From: a virus | Strand: one strand, 5' to 3' | Virus record (IMG/VR): IMGVR_UViG_3300034170_000023 | Location: 1-64,000 of that record | DNA: 64,000 nucleotides | In this document: in pieces, positions 42,077-49,391 of the stretch | Position numbering within the stretch: position 1 is the first letter of the stretch | Layout: each line of letters opens with the position of its first letter | Made by a program: the position numbers and the translations under genes | The notes under the pieces: model-generated | Database searches by the model: none | Seen by the model: only the letters and a program-made list of their open reading frames with translations | Told to the model about the DNA's origin: nothing

Positions 42077-42465
42077 CACTCATCCTCCCCAACAATCACC
42101 CAACTATCATCTGTATAGTTAAACAGAACACTCTCATTCCCATCATATTCATCAATACGATACATGTTGCTGTCACCACTCTCTGCAATCTTTAATTCGG
42201 CGTATCGACCAGAGGCATCATCACCTAATTGCTCTACCACTTGAACCAATACCTTATCATGTCGTTCGATGTTGTCATAGTACAACTCTTCTCGTCGGTC
42301 ATCTACTAGGGCAACGCCTGTGACTGGTTGGAGGTAGTAGTGTGTGCATCCGTAAGAACCCTTCTCAGGATAAATATCAATCCCTTTCAATTTAGCATAA
42401 AGAATATATGCCTCATCACTCAGACCAAAACCACCATAGCAAGCATTGTACACTACTTTTAACAT
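42076..42465 (-). CDS. Conserved hypothetical protein
   Basis: 129 residues from ATG 42465 (AAAGGAAAACAAATA upstream; the longer frame is less likely). Starts MLKVVYNACYGGFGLSDEAY, a sequence I recognise as a widespread phage hypothetical protein. Acidic C-terminus (DESVLFNYTDDSWVIVGEDE-like). No function known. Confidence 0.6.
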   Translation of the reverse strand: MLKVVYNACYGGFGLSDEAYILYAKLKGIDIYPEKGSYGCTHYYLQPVTGVALVDDRREELYYDNIERHDKVLVQVVEQLGDDASGRYAELKIAESGDSNMYRIDEYDGNESVLFNYTDDSWVIVGEDE

Positions 42466-42650
42466 TATTTGTTTTCCTTTAGAATAGGAGCCTGCACAGC
42501 CACCATAACACAATGCTCAGTTCGTGCAAGAGATTGTTCACAAATACGAATATCTTTCTTCATCTGATCAATGTCCCATACATATCCCATAGAAATAATA
42601 CCCATTAGAAGTCCAAAAGTCCAAACATAAAGATTCTGTAGAATTTGCAT
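42465..42650 (-). CDS. Small membrane protein
   Basis: 61 residues with one membrane segment (VWTFGLLMGIISMGYVW) near residues 9-25 and a short tail. Stop overlaps the next gene's start. Unknown function. Confidence 0.5.
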   Translation of the reverse strand: MQILQNLYVWTFGLLMGIISMGYVWDIDQMKKDIRICEQSLARTEHCVMVAVQAPILKENK

Positions 42651-42653
42651 TAT

Positions 42654-42827
42654 TTAATCCTTTAACATTTTAATAGCAGAGAAGTTCATTCCTGCACATG
42701 CTGCACCAATGAACACGTTAAGATAGGAAACAAACTGTGCATTTCCCATAAGAATTTGTGTGCAGCTCATAGTGACCAACCCTACCCCAAACCATGCACC
42801 TAGTCTACACATTGTTATGTCTTTCAT
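42654..42827 (-). CDS. Small two-helix membrane protein
   Basis: 57 residues from ATG 42827 (GGAGAG upstream). Two hydrophobic segments (GAWFGVGLVTMSC, YLNVFIGAACAGMNF). First gene of the leftward block after the divergent promoter region. Unknown function, perhaps an early host-modifying membrane protein. Confidence 0.5.
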   Translation of the reverse strand: MKDITMCRLGAWFGVGLVTMSCTQILMGNAQFVSYLNVFIGAACAGMNFSAIKMLKD

Positions 42828-42859
42828 CTTTCTCTCCATTTGTGTTTTCAATGGCACCC

Positions 42860-42887
42860 ACTTTAACACATCAATTCCACCTGTCAA
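42860..42887 (-). promoter_or_regulatory. Strong leftward sigma-70-like promoter
   Basis: Minus strand TTGACA (42887-42882), 16-base spacer, TAAAGT (42865-42860), about 33 bases before the first leftward gene. Drives the whole 42.8-37 kb leftward operon with the primase and polymerase genes. Confidence 0.75.
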
Positions 42888-42963
42888 CCCTCATCCCAAC
42901 AAAATACCCCTCAGTCTTCCTTGCTCTCCCATTGAATAAATTCACATCTATGAAAATCCCCTC

Positions 42964-42991
42964 TTGACTTCACCCCTTGATCTGTTATGAT
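42964..42991 (+). promoter_or_regulatory. Strong rightward sigma-70-like promoter
   Basis: TTGACT (42964-42969), 16-base spacer, TATGAT (42986-42991), about 28 bases before the first rightward early gene. Forms a divergent pair with the promoter at 42860. Confidence 0.75.
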
Positions 42992-43018
42992 TGGCCTACA
43001 TTAATTGAGGGGATTGTT

Positions 43019-43219
43019 ATGAAGAAACTTAAATTTGATAACCGTCGTTGTGTCTATTGTGAAGGTACCGTTGTAGCGATCTGGAGGGAATCAGGTACAG
43101 CCCCAATCAAATTTGCTTGCGAGGCACACAAAGAAAAACTGCAAGCTTATGAAAGAACACAACGAGAGAAAGAAGGTTACTGTAAAGCCGCTGATTGGGC
43201 TACTTGGATGAACCTATGA
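43019..43219 (+). CDS. Small Cys-pair protein
   Basis: 66 residues from ATG 43019 (TGAGGGG site). Two Cys pairs suggest zinc binding: CVYCEG near residue 8 and FACEAH near 30, then a charged C-terminus (KLQAYERTQREKEG, DWATWM). First early gene after the divergent promoter. Unknown function. Confidence 0.55.
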   Translation: MKKLKFDNRRCVYCEGTVVAIWRESGTAPIKFACEAHKEKLQAYERTQREKEGYCKAADWATWMNL

Positions 43220-43340
43220 AACAAATCACAGCAGAAGATGTACGCCTACTCTAGAAAGAAACTGGTACGGACTGGCGTCCTCTACACTCAAACGCCGTTA
43301 TGGGCTTAAGGAGCAAAGAGATAAATTCTCTCCAAATTGA
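43216..43340 (+). pseudogene. Small gene with an apparent frameshift
   Basis: ATG 43216 overlaps the previous stop and reads MKQITAEDVRLL then TAG at residue 13. In another frame the sequence directly continues ERNWYGLASSTLKRRYG, LKEQRDKFSPN, stop at 43338-43340. The two halves make a plausible 40-residue protein if one base is added or two removed near CTACTCTAGAAAG. Either a degenerate gene, a sequencing error, or an unusual recoding site. Confidence 0.5.
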
Positions 43341-43427
43341 CCAAACAAAAGATAAATTTACTTGCACCTGAAGTCTGAGATATCAGACAATTCACTTATG
43401 AATTTGAGTGACAACGAGGAAATAAAA

Positions 43428-44666
43428 GTGCAGACTAAAATTGAGCTTCTTGATTCAATCATGGGAAGTGGTAAGACACAGGGTGTGATTCAGTGGATGC
43501 TGAACAATCCTCAGAACAAATACCTGTATGTTAGCCCAATGCTGACAGAAGTAGAAGAACGTATTCCTACAGCTTGTCAAGCACTGGAATTCACATACCC
43601 TTGCACAGAAGAATACAAGACTAAGGGCCAACACCTTCTTAAGCTTCTTGAAGAGGGCTGCAACGTTTCCTTTACACACTCGTTGTTTACTGACTTGACA
43701 AAGCAACACCTTGCACTGATACGGAAACATGAATATGTGTTGATTGTAGATGAAGAAGTAGCTTTCATTGAGCCGTACAAAGGTAACTACAGTCGTGATG
43801 ATATTGTATCGCTTGAGAAAGCTGGTCACATCAGGGTAGAAGAAGACAATCTTGGTCGTGTAGTTTGGCAGTGGTATGATGATAATGAAATGAATGACAC
43901 TGCATACAGCAAGCTTAAGAGAATGTCTGATCTAGGCATGTTGTACTGTGCTAAACGTGATCGTAAGATTATGGTTGTCCACTTACCAATTGAGTTAGTA
44001 CAGTCTTCAAGACGTGTTATCCTTCTTACCTACCTCTTTAAAGGCAGTGTGATGGAATCCTTTATGGATCTTAAAGGGATTGAGATTGTACCATTTGCAG
44101 AAGTAAGACCACTTAAATCAACAACTGATGTACTTAGTAAAGCTAAAAGCCTTATTACTTTTATTGATACAACTACTACAAAAACAGTTTCTAATCTCTC
44201 TATGTCTTCCACTTGGTACAGTAAAAATGCTACTACAGCAGATTTAGAAAAGGTTTCAAATGCTATCTTTTCTGTTTACCGTAAGTTTGGAGATAAAGAA
44301 AGTTTTATCTTTACAGCTCCTAAGTCTCTGGCTGACTACCAATATGTAAAAGATGAAAAACTTAAACGTAACATTATACACAAGAAGATGCCTAAAGACG
44401 TAGACTGGATTTATTGTGGTACTAAAGCAACTAATATGTGGTCACATAAGTCTATTGCTGTCCATGCTTATAATAGATTTGTAAATACAGCTATCAAGGC
44501 TTACTTACAGGATTATGGTACACCACCAGATGATGATATGTTTGCTTTATCTGAGATGGTACAGTGGATTTTCAGGACTTGTATCCGCAATGATGAGCCT
44601 TTACAACTGTGTATTTTGAACAACAGAATGAAAGGTTTGCTTTGTAATTGGCTTAATGGAAATTAG
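43428..44666 (+). CDS. Helicase-like ATPase, copy 1
   Basis: 412 residues. Walker A LDSIMGSGKTQG (~12), Walker B-like LIVDEEVAFIE, and a C-terminal MVQWIFRTCIR that looks like helicase motif VI. GTG 43428 is chosen because GAGG precedes it and because the second copy (58164-59390) aligns from exactly this point; an upstream TTG (43362) would add a poor 22-residue tail. Role unknown: an SF2-type helicase or motor that may help origin or host-DNA handling. Identical order of motifs in both copies. Confidence 0.72.
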   Translation: MQTKIELLDSIMGSGKTQGVIQWMLNNPQNKYLYVSPMLTEVEERIPTACQALEFTYPCTEEYKTKGQHLLKLLEEGCNVSFTHSLFTDLTKQHLALIRKHEYVLIVDEEVAFIEPYKGNYSRDDIVSLEKAGHIRVEEDNLGRVVWQWYDDNEMNDTAYSKLKRMSDLGMLYCAKRDRKIMVVHLPIELVQSSRRVILLTYLFKGSVMESFMDLKGIEIVPFAEVRPLKSTTDVLSKAKSLITFIDTTTTKTVSNLSMSSTWYSKNATTADLEKVSNAIFSVYRKFGDKESFIFTAPKSLADYQYVKDEKLKRNIIHKKMPKDVDWIYCGTKATNMWSHKSIAVHAYNRFVNTAIKAYLQDYGTPPDDDMFALSEMVQWIFRTCIRNDEPLQLCILNNRMKGLLCNWLNGN

Positions 44667-44670
44667 TATT

Positions 44671-44697
44671 TGGGAAGTGAAACGTCCCACTTTTTTC
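44671..44697 (+). terminator. Terminator after helicase-like copy 1
   Basis: TGGGA AGTGAAACG TCCCA (44671-44689) then CTTTTTTCT. Moderate 5-bp stem with a good T tract. Confidence 0.65.
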
Positions 44698-44700
44698 TGG

Positions 44701-44745
44701 AAGCCTTGATCTACAAGGGCTGTAGAGGTGATCCCTTATAGTAAA
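44701..44745 (+). promoter_or_regulatory. Conserved RNA element with alternative hairpins, copy 1
   Basis: CTACAAGGG (44711-44719) and CCCTTATAG (44733-44741) form an 8-of-9 bp stem around a loop CTGTAGAGGTGAT; AGCCTT (44702-44707) can instead pair with AAGGGCT (44715-44721). AGAGGTG resembles a ribosome site. A related element follows copy 2 of the helicase-like gene at about 58.1 kb. Probably a regulator of the next gene or of message end processing; the function is inference. Confidence 0.5.
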
Positions 44746-44772
44746 AGATACTAAGAAGAGGGTTGATTTATC

Positions 44773-45066
44773 ATGACTATTGTGGTTAATAAATACAAAG
44801 TTAATATGTCAGATCCCGATATTGTTTACATTGGAAGGGGTAGCCTATTTGGTAATCCTTTCAAAATGCATAAGGAAGATGACAGACTTAAAGTCATTGA
44901 CCTGTATAGGCATTGGCTATGGGAAGCTTTACAAGATGGTAAGATTACAAAAGAGATGCTTTTAGCTCTTGACGGTAAGAGGTTGGCCTGTTATTGTGCA
45001 CCTAAAGCATGTCATGGTGATGTGTTGATTAAAGCTATTGAGTGGGCTAAAGGAGAACAGGGGTGA
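44773..45066 (+). CDS. DUF4326-like protein
   Basis: 97 residues. Contains YIGRGSLFGNPFKM and CYCAPKACHGDVL, the DUF4326 signature found in phages (Cys-containing, nucleotide-related?). Next to the helicase-like gene. Function not established; family recognised by motif. Confidence 0.72.
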   Translation: MTIVVNKYKVNMSDPDIVYIGRGSLFGNPFKMHKEDDRLKVIDLYRHWLWEALQDGKITKEMLLALDGKRLACYCAPKACHGDVLIKAIEWAKGEQG

Positions 45067-45239
45067 AAATAGAAATTCCAGATTTTGATAGGTTCAAAAC
45101 AGAGTATAATGAAGCTGTACAAAGAGGGTTGGCTGAATACAGATCGGATGATGAGCTTGTTATTCTCATCTTACAGTGTAATTTAGCTTCGTCGAAACGC
45201 TGGCAGAATTTGTTTGTCCCAATTGGAGAATATCAATGA
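45063..45239 (+). CDS. Small acidic protein
   Basis: 58 residues, GTG start overlapping the previous stop (GGGGTGA). KIEIPDFDRFKTEYNEAVQR and SDDELVILILQCNLASSKRW. Overlaps the next ATG. No family recognised. Confidence 0.6.
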   Translation: MKIEIPDFDRFKTEYNEAVQRGLAEYRSDDELVILILQCNLASSKRWQNLFVPIGEYQ

Positions 45240-45352
45240 ACTCTCGTGAAATTGTTTTGCTGAAATGGGTGCTATCTGAGTACAACTGGTCAAGTTCAAA
45301 ACAGACACAAGATCAGATGGTTAAAGAGTTATCAGGCTTACTTGAAAGCTAA
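45236..45352 (+). CDS. Small protein, possibly frameshifted
   Basis: 38 residues (MNSREIVLLKWVLSEYNWSS... then KELSGLLES). In the +1 frame the same DNA continues as SYQAYLKAKWVEWACREKP, KVVWTGRNQPEWV to a stop at 45427-45429, with no start of its own. A shift near 45330 would fuse both into a ~65-residue protein. So this may be the N-terminus of a broken gene. Confidence 0.45.
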   Translation: MNSREIVLLKWVLSEYNWSSSKQTQDQMVKELSGLLES

Positions 45353-45429
45353 GTGGGTAGAATGGGCTTGTAGAGAGAAGCCTATTAAGGTAGTATGGAC
45401 GGGTAGAAATCAACCGGAGTGGGTGTAAT

Positions 45430-45642
45430 ATGAGAAATAAAATTATTGAGTATTCCTACAGAATTGTTGACATGGGTTGTGGTTGCTGCCAAGAAGGTCA
45501 ATCTCAATATTCTGTATGGGAGGATGGTGTACCGACTGTAGCAGACGAAGACTGCCCTATCATGAGTGACGAACAGGATCTGAGGGACTACCTCTCACAC
45601 CTTGAACCTTTTGATATTGATAAAGATTGTGAATTCTTTTAA
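45430..45642 (+). CDS. Small Cys-rich acidic protein
   Basis: 70 residues. N-terminal MGCGCCQEGQSQYSVW cluster (four Cys in 15 residues) then a very acidic C-terminus (DIDKDCEFF). Could bind metal. Immediately follows the possibly frameshifted gene. No family recognised. Confidence 0.55.
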   Translation: MRNKIIEYSYRIVDMGCGCCQEGQSQYSVWEDGVPTVADEDCPIMSDEQDLRDYLSHLEPFDIDKDCEFF

Positions 45643-45658
45643 TAAGAGGTTACAGAAT

Positions 45659-45721
45659 ATGATTGAAATTAAAGATGTGATTGAGAGTGTGAATAAGTAT
45701 ATTAAGGAGATGAATAAATGA
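45659..45721 (+). CDS. Possible very small peptide
   Basis: 20 residues, ATG 45659 with AAGAGGTTACAGAAT upstream; TGA overlaps the next ATG. Reads IEIKDVIESVNKYIKEMNK. Too short to judge; may simply be a coupling leader for the next gene. Confidence 0.3.
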   Translation: MIEIKDVIESVNKYIKEMNK

Positions 45722-45930
45722 ACATAGCAACCTTTATCAAATGGCTCGAAACACATGATCAGGAATTGGAAGTAGCTGTTGTAGAGTATCGTGAAGAAGA
45801 TGATTGGTGCTATAATGGTGAGGATGAGGTATTAAAAACTTTTGAATACGCTGATGGTGTTTGCTTTGATGACCCTATTAGGCAAGCTCGTGCGACTAAA
45901 TACACACTGACTCTAGGTGTTGAGAAATGA
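45718..45930 (+). CDS. Small acidic protein
   Basis: 70 residues. IATFIKWLETHDQELEVAVV then EYREEDDWCYNGEDEVLKTF. Four-base overlap with both neighbours. Pattern of a small phage early protein; no family recognised. Confidence 0.55.
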   Translation: MNIATFIKWLETHDQELEVAVVEYREEDDWCYNGEDEVLKTFEYADGVCFDDPIRQARATKYTLTLGVEK

Positions 45931-46130
45931 AAGACATCCTAGGTACACCTATCCTCCTCAATCAGAAAGTAGTATTTGGCTCAGCAGGAAGTATGTCTCT
46001 TCGCGTTGGAACTATTGTCAAGGTATGCCCTAAGACAGTGATTATTAAACATGAAGAATATAATAATGGCTCTTACAGCACTATTGTAGAATCCCGTAGA
46101 AACTTTGATGATGTGGTGGTGATAGGATGA
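45927..46130 (+). CDS. Conserved hypothetical beta protein
   Basis: 67 residues. DILGTPILLNQKVVFGSAGS and LRVGTIVKVCPKTVIIKHEE, a small beta-barrel-like pattern common in phage early genes. Coupled to the next gene. Unknown function. Confidence 0.6.
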   Translation: MKDILGTPILLNQKVVFGSAGSMSLRVGTIVKVCPKTVIIKHEEYNNGSYSTIVESRRNFDDVVVIG

Positions 46131-46285
46131 AAATACGACAAAGGTATCAAATGCTTCTCAGCATCCCATTGTGGTTTCCTGTAGTGGGTGTTATATTATT
46201 ACTCTTACTGATTTTTCTCCCTAAAACTTTTAATAGTAGTGGAAAGGAGTTTATTGAAATCTTGAAATTTGCGTGGAGGAATTAA
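46127..46285 (+). CDS. Small membrane protein
   Basis: 52 residues, ATG 46127 overlapping the previous stop. Membrane segment LWFPVVGVILLLLLIFLP near residues 15-32, basic N-terminus (KIRQRYQ). Unknown function. Confidence 0.6.
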   Translation: MKIRQRYQMLLSIPLWFPVVGVILLLLLIFLPKTFNSSGKEFIEILKFAWRN

Positions 46286-46462
46286 ATGACACTCCCTAAA
46301 ACAAAGCTTGACATAGTGCTCTGCCTATCCGATAATTGTCCTAAGCGCTCATCTTGTACACGCTTTCTACAGGAGCCTAGAGCTATTCACCAAGCTTATT
46401 TGATATTGGCTGTTAGTGTGCCAGATGTGAATAAATGCAGATTTTACATTGAGGAGAAATGA
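46286..46462 (+). CDS. Small Cys-rich protein
   Basis: 58 residues, ATG directly after the previous stop, with GTGGAGGAAT as ribosome site. CLSDNCPKRSSCTRFLQEP is a C-x4-C-x5-C cluster, maybe metal-binding. Unknown function. Confidence 0.6.
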   Translation: MTLPKTKLDIVLCLSDNCPKRSSCTRFLQEPRAIHQAYLILAVSVPDVNKCRFYIEEK

Positions 46463-46463
46463 G

Positions 46464-46637
46464 ATGACCTTATTTGAAAGAGAATTAGATAACGCACTTA
46501 ATATTACAGAGCACTCCTATGATCATGGTAAATACCTATTCTCACGGGAAGAGTTAAAGTCACTTGTAGAGTGCATAAGCCTTGCTGTTATCTATAATCC
46601 AGAACTTCGTGACGAGATTTACAAGGAAAACAATTAA
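46464..46637 (+). CDS. Small acidic helical protein
   Basis: 57 residues from ATG 46464, ribosome site GAGGAGAAATG just before it. FERELDNALNITEHSYDHGK and SREELKSLVECISLAVIYN. No family recognised. Confidence 0.5.
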   Translation: MTLFERELDNALNITEHSYDHGKYLFSREELKSLVECISLAVIYNPELRDEIYKENN

Positions 46638-46853
46638 ATGAAACCTAAACGCACAGCTACTGTAAGTAAGAAAATCACCGACAACACACTAAAGAATAGT
46701 ACTCGCTGGAATTGGCTCCTTGAGAACTATAGTAAGAAGTGGGAAGAGTTGTCGGAGGAAGGGAAAGAGTTCTTTGAAGCTCTAGAGACAGGAATGTTTG
46801 AGTTGATTAATGAAGCGGCTGATCAGGCTTTGGCTGCTGGGGAGAAAGCTTAA
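46638..46853 (+). CDS. Small basic-then-acidic protein
   Basis: 71 residues. Basic start (MKPKRTATVSKKITDN), then W-rich (RWNWLLENYSKKWEELSE) and helical (EFFEALETGMFELINEAADQ). Directly adjoins both neighbours. Unknown function. Confidence 0.5.
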   Translation: MKPKRTATVSKKITDNTLKNSTRWNWLLENYSKKWEELSEEGKEFFEALETGMFELINEAADQALAAGEKA

Positions 46854-47014
46854 TGATTATATTTGACAAATCATATTCAGACGAGAGTTTAGTTGACTTG
46901 AGCGAACAAGTTATGGATGCTATTTGTGATGACTCTTTAAACCTACCAACAGATGAATATGGACTCCGTAAAGGTATTTTTAAAGTGGTAGTAACTTGGG
47001 AGAGTGAAGACTAA
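46853..47014 (+). CDS. Small acidic protein
   Basis: 53 residues, ATG 46853 in a TAATG overlap. SYSDESLVDLSEQVMDAI followed by a beta segment GIFKVVVTWESED. Last gene of this unit before a promoter. Unknown function. Confidence 0.6.
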   Translation: MIIFDKSYSDESLVDLSEQVMDAICDDSLNLPTDEYGLRKGIFKVVVTWESED

Positions 47015-47079
47015 CGAGGCTTAGAAACAGCCATATAAACACGCAGTGTGACAAACCCTATACATTCACCTAGGGAAGC

Positions 47080-47107
47080 TTGCAAACGCCTAGAAGGGTG
47101 ATATAAT
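47080..47107 (+). promoter_or_regulatory. Sigma-70-like promoter with the 17-mer repeat
   Basis: TTGCAA (47080-47085), 16-base spacer, TATAAT (47102-47107, consensus). The spacer and -35 contain AAACGCCTAGAAGGGTG (47084-47100), the same 17-mer as at 41661. Transcription of the next unit. Confidence 0.65.
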
Positions 47108-47149
47108 GCCTACAGAATCGGTATTTATGATTGAATTTGAGGAGAGGAT

Positions 47150-47593
47150 ATGAAAGATTTTAAATTGGCAATGGATAAAGTTAGTGTTGAGTGGACAGTG
47201 TACCAATGTGATACATTCTCAGTAACTGTGAAATCTTGGAAGACTAAGAATTATGAATTCATTGAGAAAGGTTATGGTTCAGAATTCCGGCATCATTGGA
47301 ATGTTTACGCTAACATCTTCCACACACACCCAATCTATGAGACACCAGAGCTAGCCAAGGATCTACCTCTTCATGGTGGGTGTACATTTGACAAACAAAC
47401 AATTTCTCAGCCAATCGGCGGTATTAGATATGATTGGCAGAAAGTAAGTAATACTCTTAAAGTTGGATCAGATTATAGTCACTACATGGATCACTTTGAA
47501 GATGAAGATCCAGCTCGTGGCATCCCTCATGAAGTTTTTAATGATGCTGAAGCGTTGGTTGATGCTTTGTTGAACTGGAAAGAGTCGGAATAA
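47150..47593 (+). CDS. Hypothetical protein
   Basis: 147 residues with GAGGAGAGGAT as site. Trp/His-rich (HHWNVYANIFHTHPIYE, GSDYSHYMDHFEDEDP). Conserved-looking, with an aromatic core. Four-base-type coupling to the next gene. No family recognised. Confidence 0.55.
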   Translation: MKDFKLAMDKVSVEWTVYQCDTFSVTVKSWKTKNYEFIEKGYGSEFRHHWNVYANIFHTHPIYETPELAKDLPLHGGCTFDKQTISQPIGGIRYDWQKVSNTLKVGSDYSHYMDHFEDEDPARGIPHEVFNDAEALVDALLNWKESE

Positions 47594-47787
47594 TGGACAC
47601 CACACTCTCAGATAAACTAACATCCCGTAAACTATGGATTGCTGTATGCTTTGAAATTGTCTTTACAATCCTTCTATGTTATGGCAAGTTACCTACAAGT
47701 GTTTATGAAAGCTTGTCTTATATGTTGTTAGGTGGTTATTATTTGAGCAATACAGCAACTAATATTATGTTGGCTAAGAAGAGTTAG
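47593..47787 (+). CDS. Small two-helix membrane protein
   Basis: 64 residues. Two hydrophobic segments: LWIAVCFEIVFTILLCYG and LSYMLLGGYYLSNTATNIM. Overlaps the previous stop by one base. Unknown function. Confidence 0.55.
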   Translation: MDTTLSDKLTSRKLWIAVCFEIVFTILLCYGKLPTSVYESLSYMLLGGYYLSNTATNIMLAKKS

Positions 47788-47791
47788 AGAT

Positions 47792-48142
47792 ATGTTGTCA
47801 TATTGTATAAAGAAAGCTTCAGAACTGCCCTTCACTCCTGATCAGAAGCGTCTGTACAGCGTCGTCCTAAACAAGAGAGGTCACATCATCTCAGAAGGTG
47901 CCAACTCTTACACTAAGACATCTAGTCGCCAATACAGGGCAGCTAAACGTGTGGGAATGCCTGAGAAGGTGTGTCTCCACTCAGAAGCGATTGCTCTCTT
48001 CAGGAGCAAGGGTAAAGGTGTAAAATTAGTAGTTGCACGAGTAAATTCTAAAGGAGAGGCTTGCCTATCTAAACCCTGTGACGTGTGTATGGAATTGGTG
48101 AGGTTACATGGTGGGATAAAGTCAATAGAATTCTCTGTGTAA
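47792..48142 (+). CDS. Cytidine/dCMP deaminase-like protein
   Basis: 116 residues. Zinc motifs of the cytidine deaminase fold are clear: His63-Ser-Glu65 (CLHSEA, the HxE) and Cys96/Cys99 (KPCDVC). It may deaminate dCMP or another base and so affect dNTP pools, or act on modified bases. Substrate cannot be told from sequence. It is small, without the N-terminal part of full dCMP deaminases. Confidence 0.72.
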   Translation: MLSYCIKKASELPFTPDQKRLYSVVLNKRGHIISEGANSYTKTSSRQYRAAKRVGMPEKVCLHSEAIALFRSKGKGVKLVVARVNSKGEACLSKPCDVCMELVRLHGGIKSIEFSV

Positions 48143-48148
48143 AAATTG

Positions 48149-48177
48149 TTGACAGCTATGTGGAAGTGATTCATAAT
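48149..48177 (+). promoter_or_regulatory. Sigma-70-like promoter
   Basis: TTGACA (48149-48154), 17-base spacer, CATAAT (48172-48177), starting just after the deaminase stop. Followed by a leader hairpin GCAAGAAG/CTTCTTGC (48192-48209), 5' of the next gene. Confidence 0.7.
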
Positions 48178-48234
48178 CAGCCACAACATAGGCAAGAAGA
48201 GCTTCTTGCAAATATAATTAATTGGAGAGACGTG

Positions 48235-48603
48235 ATGACCACATTTACAAAAGATATGCTGCGTACAGGTATGCGTGTCAAGTACAATAATGATCAAACT
48301 GCAATGGTACTGAAAGACATTGGTATTCTTGCAATGGATGGCGGCTTTAATTTTCTTTCACACCTAGATGATGACATTCAAGACAAGGATAACAACGACA
48401 ATACAGAATGGAGCATTGATTCTGTATATGAAGGTTATGAAGGCAACTCTAATATTCTAGACTTAAAGAATCTTGGCAAATTAATCTGGAAACGTGAGGA
48501 CAAATCACCCGAACAAGTCCAACTGGACATTCTTCTAAAACAAATCTCAGAACTAAACACACAAGCTAATAAACTTCAAGAAACTATCAATGTGAAGGCA
48601 TAA
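48235..48603 (+). CDS. Conserved hypothetical protein with coiled-coil end
   Basis: 122 residues from ATG 48235 (GGAGAGACG upstream). FTKDMLRTGMRVKYNNDQTA at the N-terminus is a short block that I associate with small phage proteins. C-terminal helical region (DILLKQISELNTQANKLQET). Unknown function. Confidence 0.55.
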   Translation: MTTFTKDMLRTGMRVKYNNDQTAMVLKDIGILAMDGGFNFLSHLDDDIQDKDNNDNTEWSIDSVYEGYEGNSNILDLKNLGKLIWKREDKSPEQVQLDILLKQISELNTQANKLQETINVKA

Positions 48604-48614
48604 GGAGAGACATT

Positions 48615-48830
48615 GTGGAAATTGATATTCGTAAAGAAGACTTGACAGAAGTAGTTGATGTTATCCGGTTCAATGAAGATGGTATTTTGCAGAACGCACT
48701 AGACCACTGTGTATTTGTAACAGACTCTGAAGATGGTGATCGATTTGCTGTTGAGTTGAATACAAAGAAAGATGCAGAACATCTCATTAAAGCTTTGGAG
48801 AAAGCCATCAGTTTGGGGTGGTGGAAATGA
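48615..48830 (+). CDS. Small acidic protein
   Basis: 71 residues, GTG start after AAGGAGAGACATT. LTEVVDVIRFNEDGILQNAL and DRFAVELNTKKDAEHLI. Coupled to the next gene (ATGA). Unknown function. Confidence 0.55.
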   Translation: MEIDIRKEDLTEVVDVIRFNEDGILQNALDHCVFVTDSEDGDRFAVELNTKKDAEHLIKALEKAISLGWWK

Positions 48831-48988
48831 GCGATTGGTTTGATAGGGCAGAACAAGAAATCTCCAAAGATCATGACAATGGGGATCTCACTGATAAAGA
48901 GTATCAGCAAGCTATGAAAGACCTTCACCGAGAGTATGACGACTATGCTCACCAAGAAGCTCAGAACACCTACGACAGCTTCTATTAA
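48827..48988 (+). CDS. Small highly charged protein
   Basis: 53 residues. DRAEQEISKDHDNGDLTDKE and YQQAMKDLHREYDDYAHQEA: the middle resembles a SHOCT-like short helical module. Unknown function. Confidence 0.55.
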   Translation: MSDWFDRAEQEISKDHDNGDLTDKEYQQAMKDLHREYDDYAHQEAQNTYDSFY

Positions 48989-49013
48989 TCTGTAAAATAA
49001 TCGAACACACAGC

Positions 49014-49041
49014 TTGCTTTCCTTTACACACAACGTAGAAT
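49014..49041 (+). promoter_or_regulatory. Sigma-70-like promoter
   Basis: TTGCTT (49014-49019), 16-base spacer, TAGAAT (49036-49041). Leader hairpin CGGC-ATAA-GCCG at 49054-49065 follows. Confidence 0.55.
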
Positions 49042-49084
49042 TGACGTCAGAAGCGGCATAAGCCGTCCAAAGGAGCTTAAAGAA

Positions 49085-49378
49085 GTGACTAACACAATTA
49101 ATAATGTTGTCAAGTCAGCACAAGAAAACATTATCACCTTCCTAGAGGCTATGAATCAGGATAGTGACGCTGTACAAGATTGTAAATTTGCAGTTGGCCT
49201 GAATGTAAGCCTCTTAGAGAACCATTTCCAGCACTGGTTGTGGGTGGACTCGCCTACTTGGGTGGGGTATGACGAAGAAGAACGAGCTTATGCGCTTGAT
49301 TTGGGAAGGATTGAAGAAGAAATGGCGTTGAATGGCTGGATTTACGACGCTGATGAAGGAAGCATCATTTCAAAATAA
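49085..49378 (+). CDS. Hypothetical acidic protein
   Basis: 97 residues, GTG 49085 after AAAGGAGC. NIITFLEAMNQDSDAVQDCK, then WVDSPTWVGYDEEERAYALD; Trp-rich and acidic. Unknown function, its own promoter upstream. Confidence 0.55.
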   Translation: MTNTINNVVKSAQENIITFLEAMNQDSDAVQDCKFAVGLNVSLLENHFQHWLWVDSPTWVGYDEEERAYALDLGRIEEEMALNGWIYDADEGSIISK

Positions 49379-49391
49379 TTAAATTCTCTTG

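Noticed and set aside
43362-43427. TTG 43362 as start of helicase-like copy 1
   Set aside because: The 22 extra residues are not found in copy 2, and GTG 43428 has GAGG at the right distance.
45342-45429. TTG-started 27-residue ORF LKAKWVEWACREKP...
   Set aside because: No ribosome site; the upstream part of the frame also looks coding, so it is better explained as the frameshifted end of the gene at 45236.
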